The translations under genes and the position numbers were made by a program. A DNA stretch of 17,175 nucleotides. It comes from Allomyces macrogynus ATCC 38327. Taxonomy: Eukaryota; Blastocladiomycota; Blastocladiomycetes; Blastocladiales; Blastocladiaceae. Every line of letters starts with the position of its first letter. Positions within the stretch are counted from its first letter, which is position 1. The notes under the pieces were generated by a model, which had not been told where the DNA came from, searched no databases, and saw only the letters and a list, made by a program, of their open reading frames with translations. The DNA lies in the NCBI GenBank assembly GCA_000151295.1, contig GG745349.1:418294-435468 (forward strand). Reading direction: 5' to 3'. This document shows positions 1 to 9,803 of the stretch, in pieces.

Positions 1-65
1 CCCGGTGCGTGGGATTTCTGTCCTCGCCATGGTGCGACACCAAACTCATTCTATGCAAGCTGCAG

Positions 66-965
66 GCGCTCTCTATGTCGTCGAACCAAGGATGCCGCGT
101 GCACTTTGGCCATGCGCTCGATCCCATCTAGTACACGTCCACCGCTGTTTTTTCGGTTTGGCTTGCAGCCGACAAGCTCACAAACCATTTCTGCATTTGT
201 AGCTTCCCGAACGCCGACTACATGCCGCTCGGCGAAGCCCTACTTCACCAGGCCGGATGGGTCGTCTCCAACGCGCAAGACGCGACGTTCAAACTGCCCA
301 TCTCGCCAACGACTGCACCCTGCTCCGCCGGTCCCCGTTCACCCGGCCCAAGCCCAACCCACTCATCGCCCTACAGCTCCCCGCTTCACTTGGCGCGGCA
401 AGTGTTTTCGCACGACCTGCCAGCCCAAGCGGACGACTCGGACGCGGCCGTCGACACCCCCCTGACAGTCGATTCGGCCGAGCCCGACGCGATCGACGGC
501 GACGACACAGTCCTCTACCTCGAGCTGACGATCGAGGGCCTCGACCGCACGCGTGGCGTCGCCGTTGGCGTTCTCGACCGGTTCGCCGACGGCGTGCAAA
601 TCGTTTTCCGCGTCGACCCCACGACCATGACGGCCGAACTCGTGTCCCGCGCGGCGGTCAGTGGCGACGAGCACGTGCTTGTGACCGTCGACGCGTTCCA
701 TGTGGCTGATGGGGATGTGCTTGGGGTTGGGATGGCGGCGCGCGAGGGGGACGCCGGGGAGCAGGTCGAGGACGTGTACGTGACGCACGGCGGGCATGTC
801 GTGGCCGCAGCGACCGTGCAAGGCTGGTATGGCCTGCGCGTGCCGTTCTACCGCGGTGTGGGGCGCAGTCTGCTCAATGCCGGGCAACGGCCGTTTGTGT
901 TTGCCGGGGCCAACGGCATGTACGTCCGGCAGCGGATCTTGGAGCGGCTCGCACAGCAGCCATAG
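66..965 (+). CDS. SPRY-domain protein, 3' part (5' end outside window)
   Basis: The last exon runs from 203 to a TAG at 963-965. An upstream exon at about 66-130 is likely, joined by a 72-nt intron (GTACAC donor at 131, TTTGTAG acceptor ending at 202) that keeps the frame. A further intron with a GTGCGT donor may end at CAG 63-65. The C-terminal two thirds look like a SPRY/B30.2 fold: a strand starting LYLELTIEG, then GDVLGVGM, then VYVTHGGHVV (the usual 'FFTKNG' strand), then the hallmark closing strand LLNAGQRPFVF followed by ANGMYVRQ. This ending resembles the SPRY region of fungal Ssh4/Ear1 adaptors, which recruit the Rsp5 ubiquitin ligase to membrane cargo (family knowledge). The segment between the upstream exon and the SPRY core is Pro/Ser-rich and probably disordered. 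No transmembrane segment is visible in the part present, so an Ssh4-type role is only a suggestion. The SPRY call is fairly secure; the start is not in the window. Confidence 0.68.
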
Positions 966-1608
966 GGGGTGTGTCGGACTCCCTTGGCGCACGGCAGGAG
1001 GTGGAGGAGTTCGGTTGAATGATGAGTAAAACATTTGGATGGTCGATTAGGGCTCAAGCCGAGCTGAGAACGGGAGAAGTGAGCGGAGGAGAACACGCGG
1101 CGGAATAACGAAAGAAGCGGAAAGGAGAGAGAGGAACGAGCTGAATGGAAAACCGAAGGATAATAATCACGTGAAACTCACGCGAGCGCGTCGTTATCCA
1201 TTCCCTTGTCGACATCGTCAAGATCGCGTGCTGCCGCTCGCGACCCGCGGCCATCCTGGATCACGACCGTCGGCCCTCTCTGCTCACCAAGACCCGCTGC
1301 ATGTCAGCGTCGCCCTTGGCCGCGACCAGGCGCGATCCAACGCCAGTTCAAGCCAGCCCTCCGCTCACCGTCACTGCCGAGCGACTTGGACCATCAACCC
1401 AGTCAACCGCTCGACTTCTGGCACCGTTATCTTTGGACTGCGCAAAGCGACCAGGCATTCCATTCGATTTTCGATCAAGCTTGTCGCTCCCAGATCCCAA
1501 GTGATTGTTGCCCTTCGCCTGGTCATCCAAGCTGCTCGTTGACCTCGTGAACCGCTCCCGCTCTTGGCCCCCGTTCACGTCGCTGCCGCGACCGCACCGG
1601 ATTCCACG
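966..1608. other. Intergenic region between SPRY and LIMR genes
   Basis: No convincing gene is seen. About 1070-1165 is purine-rich (GGAG, GAAAG and GAGAGAG runs), just downstream of the SPRY stop. The rest, to the ATG at 1609, should hold the LIMR promoter and 5' UTR. Short open frames here lack GC-rich third positions and match nothing I recognise. Confidence 0.5.
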
Positions 1609-3498
1609 ATGGTGGATGTGGTCTTGATTCTGACCACGGTCATCTTTGCGATCCTGATCATTCTCGGGAGCATCTACTTTGTCGTCTACTTCCAACACCC
1701 TGACGACAAGTGGGTCGCATGGTTCCCGAAAATCGTCGTGGTACGCTGCGCGACACCAGAGGCATCACTCGCGAGGACGTGTGCTTGACGTTTTCTCTCC
1801 TCACCCACCCAGGTCCTGAGTCTGTCGATCGCCTGCTACAACATTTTCCTGCTTCCGCTCGATGTCGCCAACCAGCAGGGCAGTTTTACGGCCGCAGGAG
1901 GCATTCCGATGACGACTATCAATTTTTCGTTTTTCATTGCCTCGGTGATTCTCGGGCTCGTGCTCGTGCCGTTTGTCATGTTCTACTACGAGGGCGTCGA
2001 CGACAAGGACGACGCGGGCGACTCGACGTACGTTTTTCACGCCTCTCCCACTTACAATGATGAAAGTGCATTTCTGACGCTCCCCCCTTCGGCGACTTCA
2101 GTACGACCACGTCCCAAGTCGTCTACGCGTTCAAGTGGATTGTCCCGACGGTCGTTGTCTTTGGCATCATCGACTACCTGCTGTGGGCGTTCCTCGGCTT
2201 CGTCAACGTGAACACGACGACGCTGACCGCTCCGTTGATGCCGGGCGACGCCATTTCGGCAAGCTATTGCGCCGAAACGAATACGGTCCGTCTCTTTTCG
2301 CGCCGGAGCAGCGCTCGGACCAAACCGGGTTTCTCACAGAACGCACCTGCGTCCCCCCACCACTCTAGTGCACGTCCTCGTCGGCCGTCGACACGATTCA
2401 CGTCTCGGTCCTGATCTCGACGGTCGCGTTCGCGACCTGAATCGGGGGGCTCCTGTTCTCCGTATTCAGTGGTGTCGGCCCTGATTGCCTTGCCGTTTGA
2501 CCTACTCATGGAGTTTAAGTACCGGCCCAAGCCCATCAAGGCCGAGGTCTACAAGCAGCGCAAGAAGATTATCGGCGAGCAGGCGACGTTGCTGCTGCAG
2601 GCGGCCGAGGAAATGGAAAAGGAGGGCAAGGACTTGGCCAAGGTGGCGCGCACGGCATTCAACAAAAAGTCGCGCGTGCACAAGAAGAAGGAGCAGGAGT
2701 TCAAGCGCGACGTGCTGTTGCTCGAGAACCAGCACCGGCTGCTCGAGCTGAGCTACAAGAGTGGCGGGATCAACGTGCTCGCGCAGTTTGGCAAGCTGTT
2801 TCTCGGGTTCATTGGGTACGGGTGACGGGATATCCACGATCGACTGACTCTGGCACGCTCGTTTCCGGTCGCTAGCTCACTTTCGCCCCGACTAGCACCT
2901 TCCTGTCGCTCTTTTGGATCCTGCACATCTGCATTTACATGCTGCCGCCGCTGTTTGGTGCGCTCACCATGACTTCGTTCCTCAACGACTTTTTGATTTC
3001 GCTGCAGGGCATCCCGTTCATTGGGATTGCCTTTTACGCGCTCTTCACGTTCTGGCTGCTGCTGTGCGTGATTAAGGGCACTACCAAGATGGGCATGCGC
3101 ATTCTGTTCCTCTCGGTGCACCCGATGCGCATTGGCGAGACGATGATGTCGTCGCTCGTCTTCAACTCGGGCCTAATTGTTCTGTCGTCACTGGCTGTGG
3201 CGCAGTTTTCGACGTGGGCGTTCCAAGATTATGCGCGGTACACGAGCTCGTCGAGTACGGTGTTTCTTTTTCGTGTCGTAGCATGACCCGTTGCCGCCGA
3301 GCGCTGACCCTGGCCCGTGTGCGCCGCCGATTAGCCATTTTCCTGCAGTCGATTCTCAACCTGCGCGAGCTCAAGTATTGCTTCAACGTGCTCATCTTTG
3401 TGATTCTTGGGTTTGTCGCGCTCACGTTCTTCTACGTGCTCTACCGGCCTTACACGCGGCAGCAGGCCAAGGGGCGCATCATCGACGTCAAGTTTTGA
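1609..3498 (+). CDS. LIMR/LMBR1-type multi-pass membrane protein (two frame lesions)
   Basis: Six exons: 1609-1740, 1813-2027, 2102-2285, 2369-2815, 2896-3254, 3335-3498. Four of the five introns have GTACG donors (intron 3 starts GTCCG); all acceptors are YAG. The product would be about 499 aa, like plant LIMR family proteins of about 510 aa (from memory, At5g01460). It opens with a membrane segment and the family signature QHPDDKWVAWFPKIVVV, then LLPLDVANQQG, then PFVMFYYEG. A charged coiled-coil-like loop lies at about 2550-2760, followed by the conserved LFLSVHPMRIGETMMSSLVF block and a last membrane pass. About nine membrane segments are expected. LMBR1-domain proteins act in endomembrane or lysosomal membranes, but the exact function of this subgroup is unknown to me. 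Two defects lie in exon 4: an in-frame TGA at 2438-2440, and one extra base in CCC at 2479-2481 inside the conserved LLFSVFSGVG-LIALPFD stretch. Coding length is an exact multiple of three only after discounting that base. No intron with matching phase removes either lesion. Confidence 0.88.
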
Positions 3499-3678
3499 GC
3501 GCAGGTCGCTGAACGGACAGCGTTTGTCGGCGCGTGTCGTGCGCGACGCCCCCGCGGCAGAGGCGGGGACGCGGAGGGAGAGACTGTCGGGTTGGACTCA
3601 CGCGCGCGTGCTGCACCCCCCATCGCACTTGGTTTCTGGTTTCCAAAAACATGATTTGAATTGTTTCCCGCACCGCGC

Positions 3679-4217
3679 TCATCCTTGCCTGATCAGGTCC
3701 TGCAGCCCCTGCATGATTGCGGCCATCCGCGTCGCCTCGGCCGATGCCGCGTCCATGTCCATGTCATCGTCGTCACCACCAGAAGGTCGCCGCGGGAAGC
3801 CGAGCGAAATAACGGCGGGCATCGCGCCCCCAGCGAGCTTGACGAGCCGCGCAATCTCGGTCGCGTAGACCGAGTGCACGGGGGCCGCGGATCCGAGCAG
3901 GCGCGATTCGACGACGCGCGTGCCGATGCCGAGTGCTGGCACGCCGGGGTCGACGCAGTCGACTTCGAACTACGGGTGCACGCGTGGATGAGTTGGGAAT
4001 CGTGGGAGGGCGGAGCAGGGGCGCGCACCGTGACCCCCATCTTGCCGAGCTGCGTGACAATGACCTGGGTCCGGTCAGCGTAGAGGATCAGGACCAGGTT
4101 GGTCGCGACGCCGTCGACATGAATGCAGGATTGCTTGACGCGCGGGACGGCGGGGGAAGTGGCCGGTGTGGGCGGGCCACTGTGCGGAAGGCTCGGGTCG
4201 GCGAGCAGGCCGGTCAT
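3679..4217 (-). CDS. PSMG3: Proteasome assembly chaperone 3 homologue (PSMG3/PAC3)
   Basis: Two exons on the minus strand: 4217-4029 and 3969-3679, joined by a 59-nt intron (GTGCGC donor, GTAG acceptor, phase 0). Product 159 aa, somewhat longer than the human protein of about 122 aa. The diagnostic block TQVIVTQLGKMGVT matches the PAC3 motif VVVTQFGKMG. The second exon carries the matching strand ALGIGTRVVESRLLGS and the helix-forming segment YATEIARLVKLAG. In the family, PAC3 pairs with PAC4 and helps build the alpha ring of the 20S proteasome in the cytosol. Additions here are a Pro/Ser-rich N-terminus of about 25 residues and an acidic linker (GDDDDMDMD) before a C-terminal helix. The gene converges on the LIMR gene (180 bp between stops) and diverges from ENY2. 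The ATG at 4217 is the first in frame and keeps the homology complete. Confidence 0.85.
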
Positions 4218-4656
4218 TCTTGTTCGTGTTGCCGATTCAGGTCCACTGCGTCGTCAGCTCGCAGCAACTGCAGCAGGTCAATCCAACTCGGCTTGCTGGT
4301 CGGTCGCGATGACAGAGCTTGCAGCAAGGTGCGCAACCACGGCGACGCCTCCGTTGGTGTGCGATCGTCGCGCTGCGTCGCGCTCACGACAGAGCCACGG
4401 GGTTTGATCGTTCACTACCCAGCAAAACGGCGACCACGACCGCCATTCCGCATCGCACCGCGGCGGCCACCTACCTCGTCGCGACTTGATGCATTTCCCC
4501 GGTCCTGCGACCACGTTGTGACCGCTGCATCTCGTTTTCGTGAGCGGTCCCGTTGGTCGGCTGGTCGGTCACGCCCAGCATTCCCATCACAGCGTTCATC
4601 GCGCGGCACCCACGTCCCCGTCCACTTCACTTCGCGACCGCTCCTCTCCAGTCACC
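4218..4656. promoter_or_regulatory. Shared divergent promoter, PSMG3 / ENY2
   Basis: A 439-bp gap separates the ATG of PSMG3 (minus, 4217) from that of ENY2 (plus, 4657). It must hold both promoters and both 5' UTRs. I see no clear TATA box or well-known operator. The open frames across it are shadows of the high GC content. The base just before the ENY2 start is CACC-ATGG, a good eukaryotic start context. Confidence 0.5.
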
Positions 4657-5073
4657 ATGGACCGACAGTCGCTCTACCAGAAGCTCATGACGTCAGGCGA
4701 GCGCGACCTGTATGTTCTTGTGCAGGTCTGCCGTGCCGTTGTCGTTCACACTCACGACTGTTCTCACGGATAGGGTCAAGGAACAGCTGCGCGCGCAACT
4801 TGCCGAGTGTGGGTGGCGCGACCAAGTGCGCGCCAAGATTCGCGAGGCGATTGAGCGCGACGGCATCGACAAAGTCTCGGTCGAGTCGCTCGTGCATCAG
4901 ATTGTGCCGGCTGCGCAGGGTACGCGACGGTTTTCTCCTCAGAGCTGGGCGCGAGGAGATCTCGCTGACGCCCTCGAACCGACCCCGTAGAGCTCGTGCC
5001 GGACCGTGTGCGGCAGGACCTGTGCCAGCGCGTGCAGGCCGCGCTTGGGCCAGCCGCGGGTGGGGCCAAGTGA
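4657..5073 (+). CDS. ENY2: ENY2/Sus1, SAGA deubiquitinase-module and TREX-2 subunit
   Basis: Three exons: 4657-4709, 4774-4919, 4991-5073; product 93 aa, normal for the family. Intron 1 is 64 nt (GTATGT...ATAG, phase 2) and intron 2 is 71 nt (GTACGC...GTAG, phase 1). The spliced protein matches ENY2 end to end: LMTSGERDL, VKEQLRAQLAECGWRDQVR (metazoan: LRAKLIECGWKDQLK), VSVESLVHQIVP, and ELVPDRVRQDLCQRV near the C-terminus. ENY2/Sus1 is an all-helical nuclear protein. It anchors the histone H2B deubiquitinase module of SAGA and binds the Sac3/GANP scaffold of TREX-2 at nuclear pores, linking transcription to mRNA export. If intron 1 is retained, translation ends at the TAG of the acceptor site itself (4771-4773), giving a short truncated peptide. 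The ATG lies in a strong CACCATGG context. Confidence 0.92.
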
Positions 5074-5584
5074 AGCGGCGTCGGTCGGCGCGGCACCGCG
5101 CGCTTTGTACATAGTTCCCGGGCGAGTTGTTGATGATAGATTTGCGCTTGCACAGCTTGCGGCGGCCGCGACGGCGAAGTGAGACCGGGTGCGACCGCGC
5201 GATGGCTGATCGAGACATGACGGCGGATTCGTCGTGAAACCGGCCGCTGGCCCACCGTTGAGTCGGCCTGCATCGGTCTGCATCGGTCTCAGATTCGGAG
5301 TCGGCCCGCGCGTGCAGCACGATGCAGCCTCCCGTGGCCCGGCCCGCCGTTCCCGCTCCCGCTCCCGGTATTGCCAGCACACGACGGACGCCGCGGCGCG
5401 CTTGTCTCCGGCCGTGCCGACTTAAGCAAGCCCCTTCGCGGCCCGCGCGACTGGCCGATCTCACGACCCCGGCCGTGCCAACCCGCACGCTGCCGCGCTT
5501 TCTCGCGCTCCCCCATTTCGCGGCAGAACGATCCTCTTTCCTCGCCCGCAACGGCAACTGCTCCCGACCACGACACGCTGCGAC
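5074..5584. other. Intergenic region upstream of GH72 gene
   Basis: No gene is supported between the ENY2 stop and the GH72 start at 5585. It should contain the ENY2 3' end and the GH72 promoter and 5' UTR. A 10-bp unit (CTGCATCGGT) occurs twice in tandem near 5268-5289. Long minus-strand open frames across this part are shadows of high GC. Confidence 0.5.
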
Positions 5585-7580
5585 ATGTCTCCTTCGCCCG
5601 CCGCATCGCGCTGCGACCACGATCCGCGCTCGCGCTCGACGCAACTGCTTCCTCGCCGCGTGCTCTTTGCAGCACTGTTCATGCTCGCAACCCTGCTTCT
5701 GCTCGCCAGCCCGCCGCGTGTCGTCCATGGCGGCCCGATGCCCGAGCCGGGCCCGATTCCAGCCGACCCGGTCGCGCCCATGGGCGGCCCGCCCCCTCTC
5801 GTGATTCGCTCAAACCATTTCTTCGACCCGTCGACGGGCCAGCGATTCGCAATCAAGGGCGTTTCGTATCAACCCCGGTACCGCGGCGACGTGATCGACC
5901 CGATCAGCAACGCGCAGCGCACCGCCTGGGAGCGCGACCTGCCGGTGCTCGCGTCACTCGGCGCCAACGTCGTGCGCGTCTACGACATTGACGCGGCGGC
6001 ACCGCACGACCAGTTCATGGCGGCGCTCGCAGAGCGCAACATGTACTTGCTGCTCGACATGGCCTCGGCCAAATCGCCGCTGCACCACGTCGACCGGTCG
6101 GATCCGCACCTGACCGTCGACTTGCTGGACCGGTACCTGCGCATCGTCGACGCGTTTGCCGGGTATGACAACGTGCTTGGGTTCCTGATTGGCAATGAGG
6201 TCTCGGACTCGGCGGGCCCCTCGACGCGGTCGGCGGCCATTGTGCGCGCGCTCGTGCGCGACGTGCGCCAGTACATCAAAGTCACGGGCAAGCGCGCGAT
6301 ACCGCTCGGGTACGCGGTACGTGCAGTCTTCTCCACCAGCGACTGGTTCTTGATGCCGTCTTGGGTCAGACACTCACTCACTCACTCCAACACGATCGAG
6401 TAGGCCTCGGACAATGCGGCGACGCGCACCCCCAACATGCAGTTCTACACGTGCGGCGCCAAGGACTCGGCCGTCGACTTCTACGGCGCCAACATCTACT
6501 CGTGGTGCGCGGCCAACCAGACGTTTGAGACGTCGGGCTACGTCGACCGTACCAAGGAGCTGGCCTCGCTCGGCGTGCCCGTGCTGCTCAGCGAGTTTGG
6601 GTGCAACATCATCACGCCGCGCACGTTCCCGGATGGTACGCTGTACATTTCTGTTGGTTCGTCGACGCGCAGTGCCCCCATTCTCACCCTACGCCGCGCA
6701 CACCCTCCACCCACCTAGTCTCTTCGATTTACGGGCCCGATATGGACGCGGTCGTCGACGGCGCGATCGCCTACGAGTACACCGAAGAGGACAACCGGTA
6801 CGGGCTCGTGCAGGTCGCGTCGGCGTCGGACACGCGCGTGACGCTACTCAAGGATTACGAGAACCTCAAGAACCAGTGGAGCGCGGCCAAGCCGACGGTA
6901 AGCATGCGCTGCTTGCTTTACGATGCAACACGACGTGAAACACGCGCTGACTCCGTCGCTGCCCCCTGACGTAGCCCATCTCCATGGACTCGGCCAAAGC
7001 AAGCACCTCGCGGCCACAATGCCCCGCCGCCGACAGTACGTGGATGGCGACCGCGTCCCCGCTCCCACCGACCCCGTCCAAGTGCGTATGCCAGAAAATG
7101 GCCCTCGAGGCCGGGCGCGAGTGCCGCGCAACGCTGCCCTTCAACTGGACCTACACGGAAAAGGCCGCGTTTCTCGGCGACCTGTGCGGCAAGGTGAGCT
7201 GCGCGGATCTCGGGTCGGCCGACGACTTTGCCATGGGCAAGTACGGCAAGTACGGTTCGTGCTCAATCGACGCCAAGACCGCGTGGGCGCTGAACGCGTA
7301 TTACGAAAGCCAGAAGAAGGACGCGGCCGCGTGCAATTTCGGGGGTAAGGCCATGGTCGTCAAGGACGGGTCCGGCGCGCCGGACGATGGCGGCGCGGCG
7401 ACGTGTGTGGAAATGATTCCGCCCGAGATGCTGGGTGCGAAGGCCGACGGCGGCATGCACGACTCGGATGGTGGGACCGGCTGCGTGGGGATGTTGGCGC
7501 GGGTCGCGACGCTCGCGCTGGTGGTCGTGGGGACGCTCGTGTCGTCGTCGGTCGCAGGCGTGCTGCCGCTCGCTGTCTGA
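5585..7580 (+). CDS. GH72 beta-1,3-glucanosyltransferase with X8/CBM43, GPI-anchored (Gas/Gel family)
   Basis: Four exons: 5585-6316, 6404-6635, 6719-6897, 6975-7580; introns of 87, 83 and 77 nt with GTACGT, GTACGC and GTAAGC donors. Product 582 aa with no frame problem. A signal sequence (VLFAALFMLATLLLLA, about residues 26-47) follows a rather long basic N-terminus. The GH72 barrel starts at FFDPSTGQRFAIKGVSYQP. It has the acid/base glutamate in LIGNEVSDS (Glu205) and the nucleophile in LLSEFGCN (Glu308), plus RYLRIVDAFAGYDNVLGF and the barrel-end strand GAIAYEYTEEDNRYGLV. A cysteine-rich X8/CBM43 module follows, with CRATLPFNWTY, GDLCGKVSCADL, GKYGKYGSCS and YYESQKKDAAACNF. The C-terminus is hydrophobic after a Gly/Ser/Asp stretch, as in GPI signals. 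Family enzymes cut beta-1,3-glucan and transfer the chain to another glucan, elongating the cell-wall network from outside the plasma membrane. Confidence 0.95.
6369..6387. repeat. CACT short tandem repeat inside GH72 intron 1
   Basis: Four CACT units in a row within the first GH72 intron (6317-6403), a few bases before its acceptor side. It does not affect coding. Confidence 0.6.
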
Positions 7581-8208
7581 GGCCGTGCCGAGTCTTTATT
7601 TGTGTATTTTCTCTTCCGCGATGCCCGTCATCGCGGCATTTACCTTGCTGGAGTCGTTGCTCGTTTGCTTTCTCTTTCTCATTCCCACCTACCACTCACC
7701 CATCCTCGCATCTACGAACCCATCGCGCTCCATCCGCTCATGCACCTTGTTGTTTGGCTTTCTCATCGCGCAGCAATGATTTATGAACCGTTTCATGGAT
7801 CTCTGGCTATCGTGCAGTGGTTTAGTGACTTAGCCCGATTGGCCTGTACTGCACGCCATAATTGTTATCATCGTGTGTTCCTTTTCTTCGAGGAAAGCCT
7901 GCAACAACAGACCGTTTGGTCCAGCGTACGAAGATGTGGCGACATGACTGTCAAGAAAACCCCCCACAGCATTCCCCTTGCTTCCACAACATTCTGGCTG
8001 ACCTACAGTGGATGAGAACGGCGTTCGCGCTGGTAGTCGTGAAAGGCAGCACCTCAGGCATCGATGATTGAAGTCAATGGTTCATGCATGGATGGTAGGA
8101 CTGTTGTTGATGTTTTACGTCGCAACCTTAAACAGTTTGCATTTGTGCAATGACCCCCTCCATCTACTTACGATACTTGGCCCAAATTATCGCAATCATA
8201 TCCCCGCT
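7581..8208. other. Convergent intergenic region, GH72 / unknown acidic protein
   Basis: This gap lies between two converging stop codons and is visibly less GC-rich than its surroundings. A T-rich tract at about 7595-7615 follows the GH72 stop closely and may belong to its 3' end signal. I see no gene, RNA or repeat; the open frames here have AT-rich third positions and no recognisable motif. Confidence 0.5.
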
Positions 8209-9060
8209 TCACTCAACGGCCTCGGCCGCATCCACCCACTCATATTCGCCCGGCCCGTCTGACGACACCGACGAACATGGCGACGCTGGCCGCGCCACCG
8301 CTGTCGCGACGCGTGCCACCGCGGGCTCTTCCATCACATGGTCATCATCACCGACGCACGTCGCGACATCGTCGTCCGTCTCCGCCTCGACCTGCGCCAT
8401 CATTTCTGCGGCCGCCGGCGGCGCTTCACGTGCGACTTCGCGCAGCACCGCGTCCACGAGCGCATCGGCTACTTCGACAAGGCGCGCGCGCTGCAAGTCG
8501 GCGACCATGTCGTCAGTCTCGACGAGCGTCGAAATGGTGATGCGCGGGGATGGGCGCCGGCGTCACAGTGGTAATAGGCACGCACTGCACGCCCGTGCTC
8601 GTCGTGGTCGTGCCCATTGCGGACCCGACGCTGACGCTCGTCGATGACGTGACGAACGACTGCGTCGCGGCCGTGGCCACGGCCACACCGGGCCACCTGC
8701 GTGCCCGTTGACGCGCTCACCGTGACGCTGGACTGCGTCGCGACCCGACTTGCGCGGCACGCTGGTCATCGTCGTGGGCCACTCGAAGTGCCACTCGTCA
8801 TCGCTCTCTTCGACGAGACGCGCGTACGGCGCCTCATCAAACTCGACCTCCGCCTCTTCCTTTTCCTCGAGGGGCAGGATGTCGGCCAAGAACCCAATCG
8901 CCGGCACGGTGCGGCAGTACCGGTCGGGCGCGGCAAACATGGTCGTCTGGCTGAACTGGTAGGTGACGGGGAAAGGCGCAAAGATATCGTGCAGGTTGCG
9001 CGACGGCGGCGCGAGCAGCGCCTGGCACTCTTCGTCATAAAGGAAGTCGGTCGTCGACAT
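8209..9060 (-). CDS. Unrecognised acidic, Ser/Thr-rich protein (three apparent frame breaks)
   Basis: I do not recognise this protein. It starts at an ATG at 9060 (MSTTDFLYDEE) and ends at a TGA at 8209. The N-terminal 100 residues are rich in aromatic and acidic residues: LHDIFAPFPVTYQFSQTTMF, then GFLADILPLEEKEEAEVEFD, then EESDDEWHFEW. The middle is Ser/Thr-rich (QSSVTVSASTGT, then QSFVTSSTSVSVGSAM). The C-terminal part is acidic and probably helical (DDMVADLQRARLVEVADALV). The frame steps by one extra base at each of three runs: about 8744-8746, 8686-8692 and 8546-8549. Discounting these gives one 282-residue reading frame with uniform composition. An intron explanation fails at least at the third site, which lacks a usable acceptor. 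There is no signal peptide or membrane segment, so it is probably intracellular and largely disordered. Whether it has homologues cannot be judged here. Confidence 0.62.
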
Positions 9061-9803
9061 GGTGGAGTTGATGGGGGGACGAAGAGTGCGGCTGGCGCGC
9101 GGTGCAAGCGGCAAGTCGGTTCTGGAGTGAGCAGGAAACGGAGGGCCGGTCAGCTCGAAGAGCTTGATGGAGTGTCAGTTCGCGGGAGAGGCGCACCTCG
9201 CCTTGCCGGTTGAACCTCGATTCGGGAGCTCGAAGAGAGTCGGGTCTATGGAGGGGCGAGCACGGCTTTTATCTCACCTCAGGCAACAACGACCAGCGCA
9301 AGGGCCGCGGGTGAGAGACGAGCCTGCGCTGAGGGCGGGCAGCCAACCGTTGCGCGCCAAGGTCAGTTGGATGTCACAGGGAGTGTCTTTGCCTCGACGT
9401 CGCCTCAAACGCTCGCGCCGCGCCGATCATAATGGCATCAGGACGAGCGCGTGTGCCTGAGTCGCGGAAGCCCGGAATCAGCGGTGCTTCGCTCGCAGTG
9501 GAGTCTGCCGCGACGGGGACAACGCTGCGCTGGCACCCTTGACTGCTTCGCTCTGCCCGCCTTGGCAACACGAGTTCTCAATATTTCGGCCACGTCGCCG
9601 CCATTAAAAGATGGAGACTGCTTTTATCAATGTTCGGAATCGCGTACAAACGAGAGATGGGGCATTGGGTGGAGAACAAACCAAAATCGAGCAACACCAG
9701 TGCATGGCGGGACGCAAGTCAGGCGCATCAAAGCGGCCACACGCAACAAGGGCACCAAGCAAAAACCAAAAAGAAAAAACGTATCACAGCACACAAATGC
9801 AAC
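9061..9803. other. Intergenic region between kelch gene 3' end and unknown gene 5' end
   Basis: Both neighbours are on the minus strand, so this holds the promoter of the 8209-9060 gene (right of 9060) and the 3' end of the kelch gene (left of 9804). On the minus strand the kelch stop is followed by T-rich runs (plus strand A-rich, about 9760-9780). A GATAAAAG-like sequence is present on the minus strand near 9266-9273, about 200 bp upstream of the ATG. No gene is supported. Confidence 0.45.

Noticed and set aside
2438..2440. TGA recoded as tryptophan (altered genetic code)
   Set aside because: TGA serves as the ordinary terminator for LIMR, PSMG3, ENY2, GH72, kelch and the unknown protein in this same window.
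1609..3498. LIMR gene as an established pseudogene
   Set aside because: Splice sites and all other conserved blocks are intact, and total length fits the family; only two nearby lesions exist, one matching the general error pattern. Kept as a possibility, not the call.
3933..5114. 393-codon open frame on the plus strand over PSMG3 and ENY2
   Set aside because: Covers PSMG3 exon 1 antisense and ENY2 out of frame; Arg/Ser-rich with no motif.
4685..5728. 347-codon open frame on the minus strand across ENY2 and the GH72 5' end
   Set aside because: Overlaps the well-supported ENY2 exons and GH72 signal region; its composition is that of an antisense shadow.
7602..8071. Plus-strand open frames downstream of GH72
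   Set aside because: AT-rich third positions unlike neighbouring genes, no good start context, no domain; sits between two convergent genes.
8546..8770. Explaining the frame changes in the unknown protein by introns of 24-64 nt
   Set aside because: Candidate donors are poor or phases mismatch, and the third change has no usable YAG acceptor; three extra single bases give a cleaner frame.
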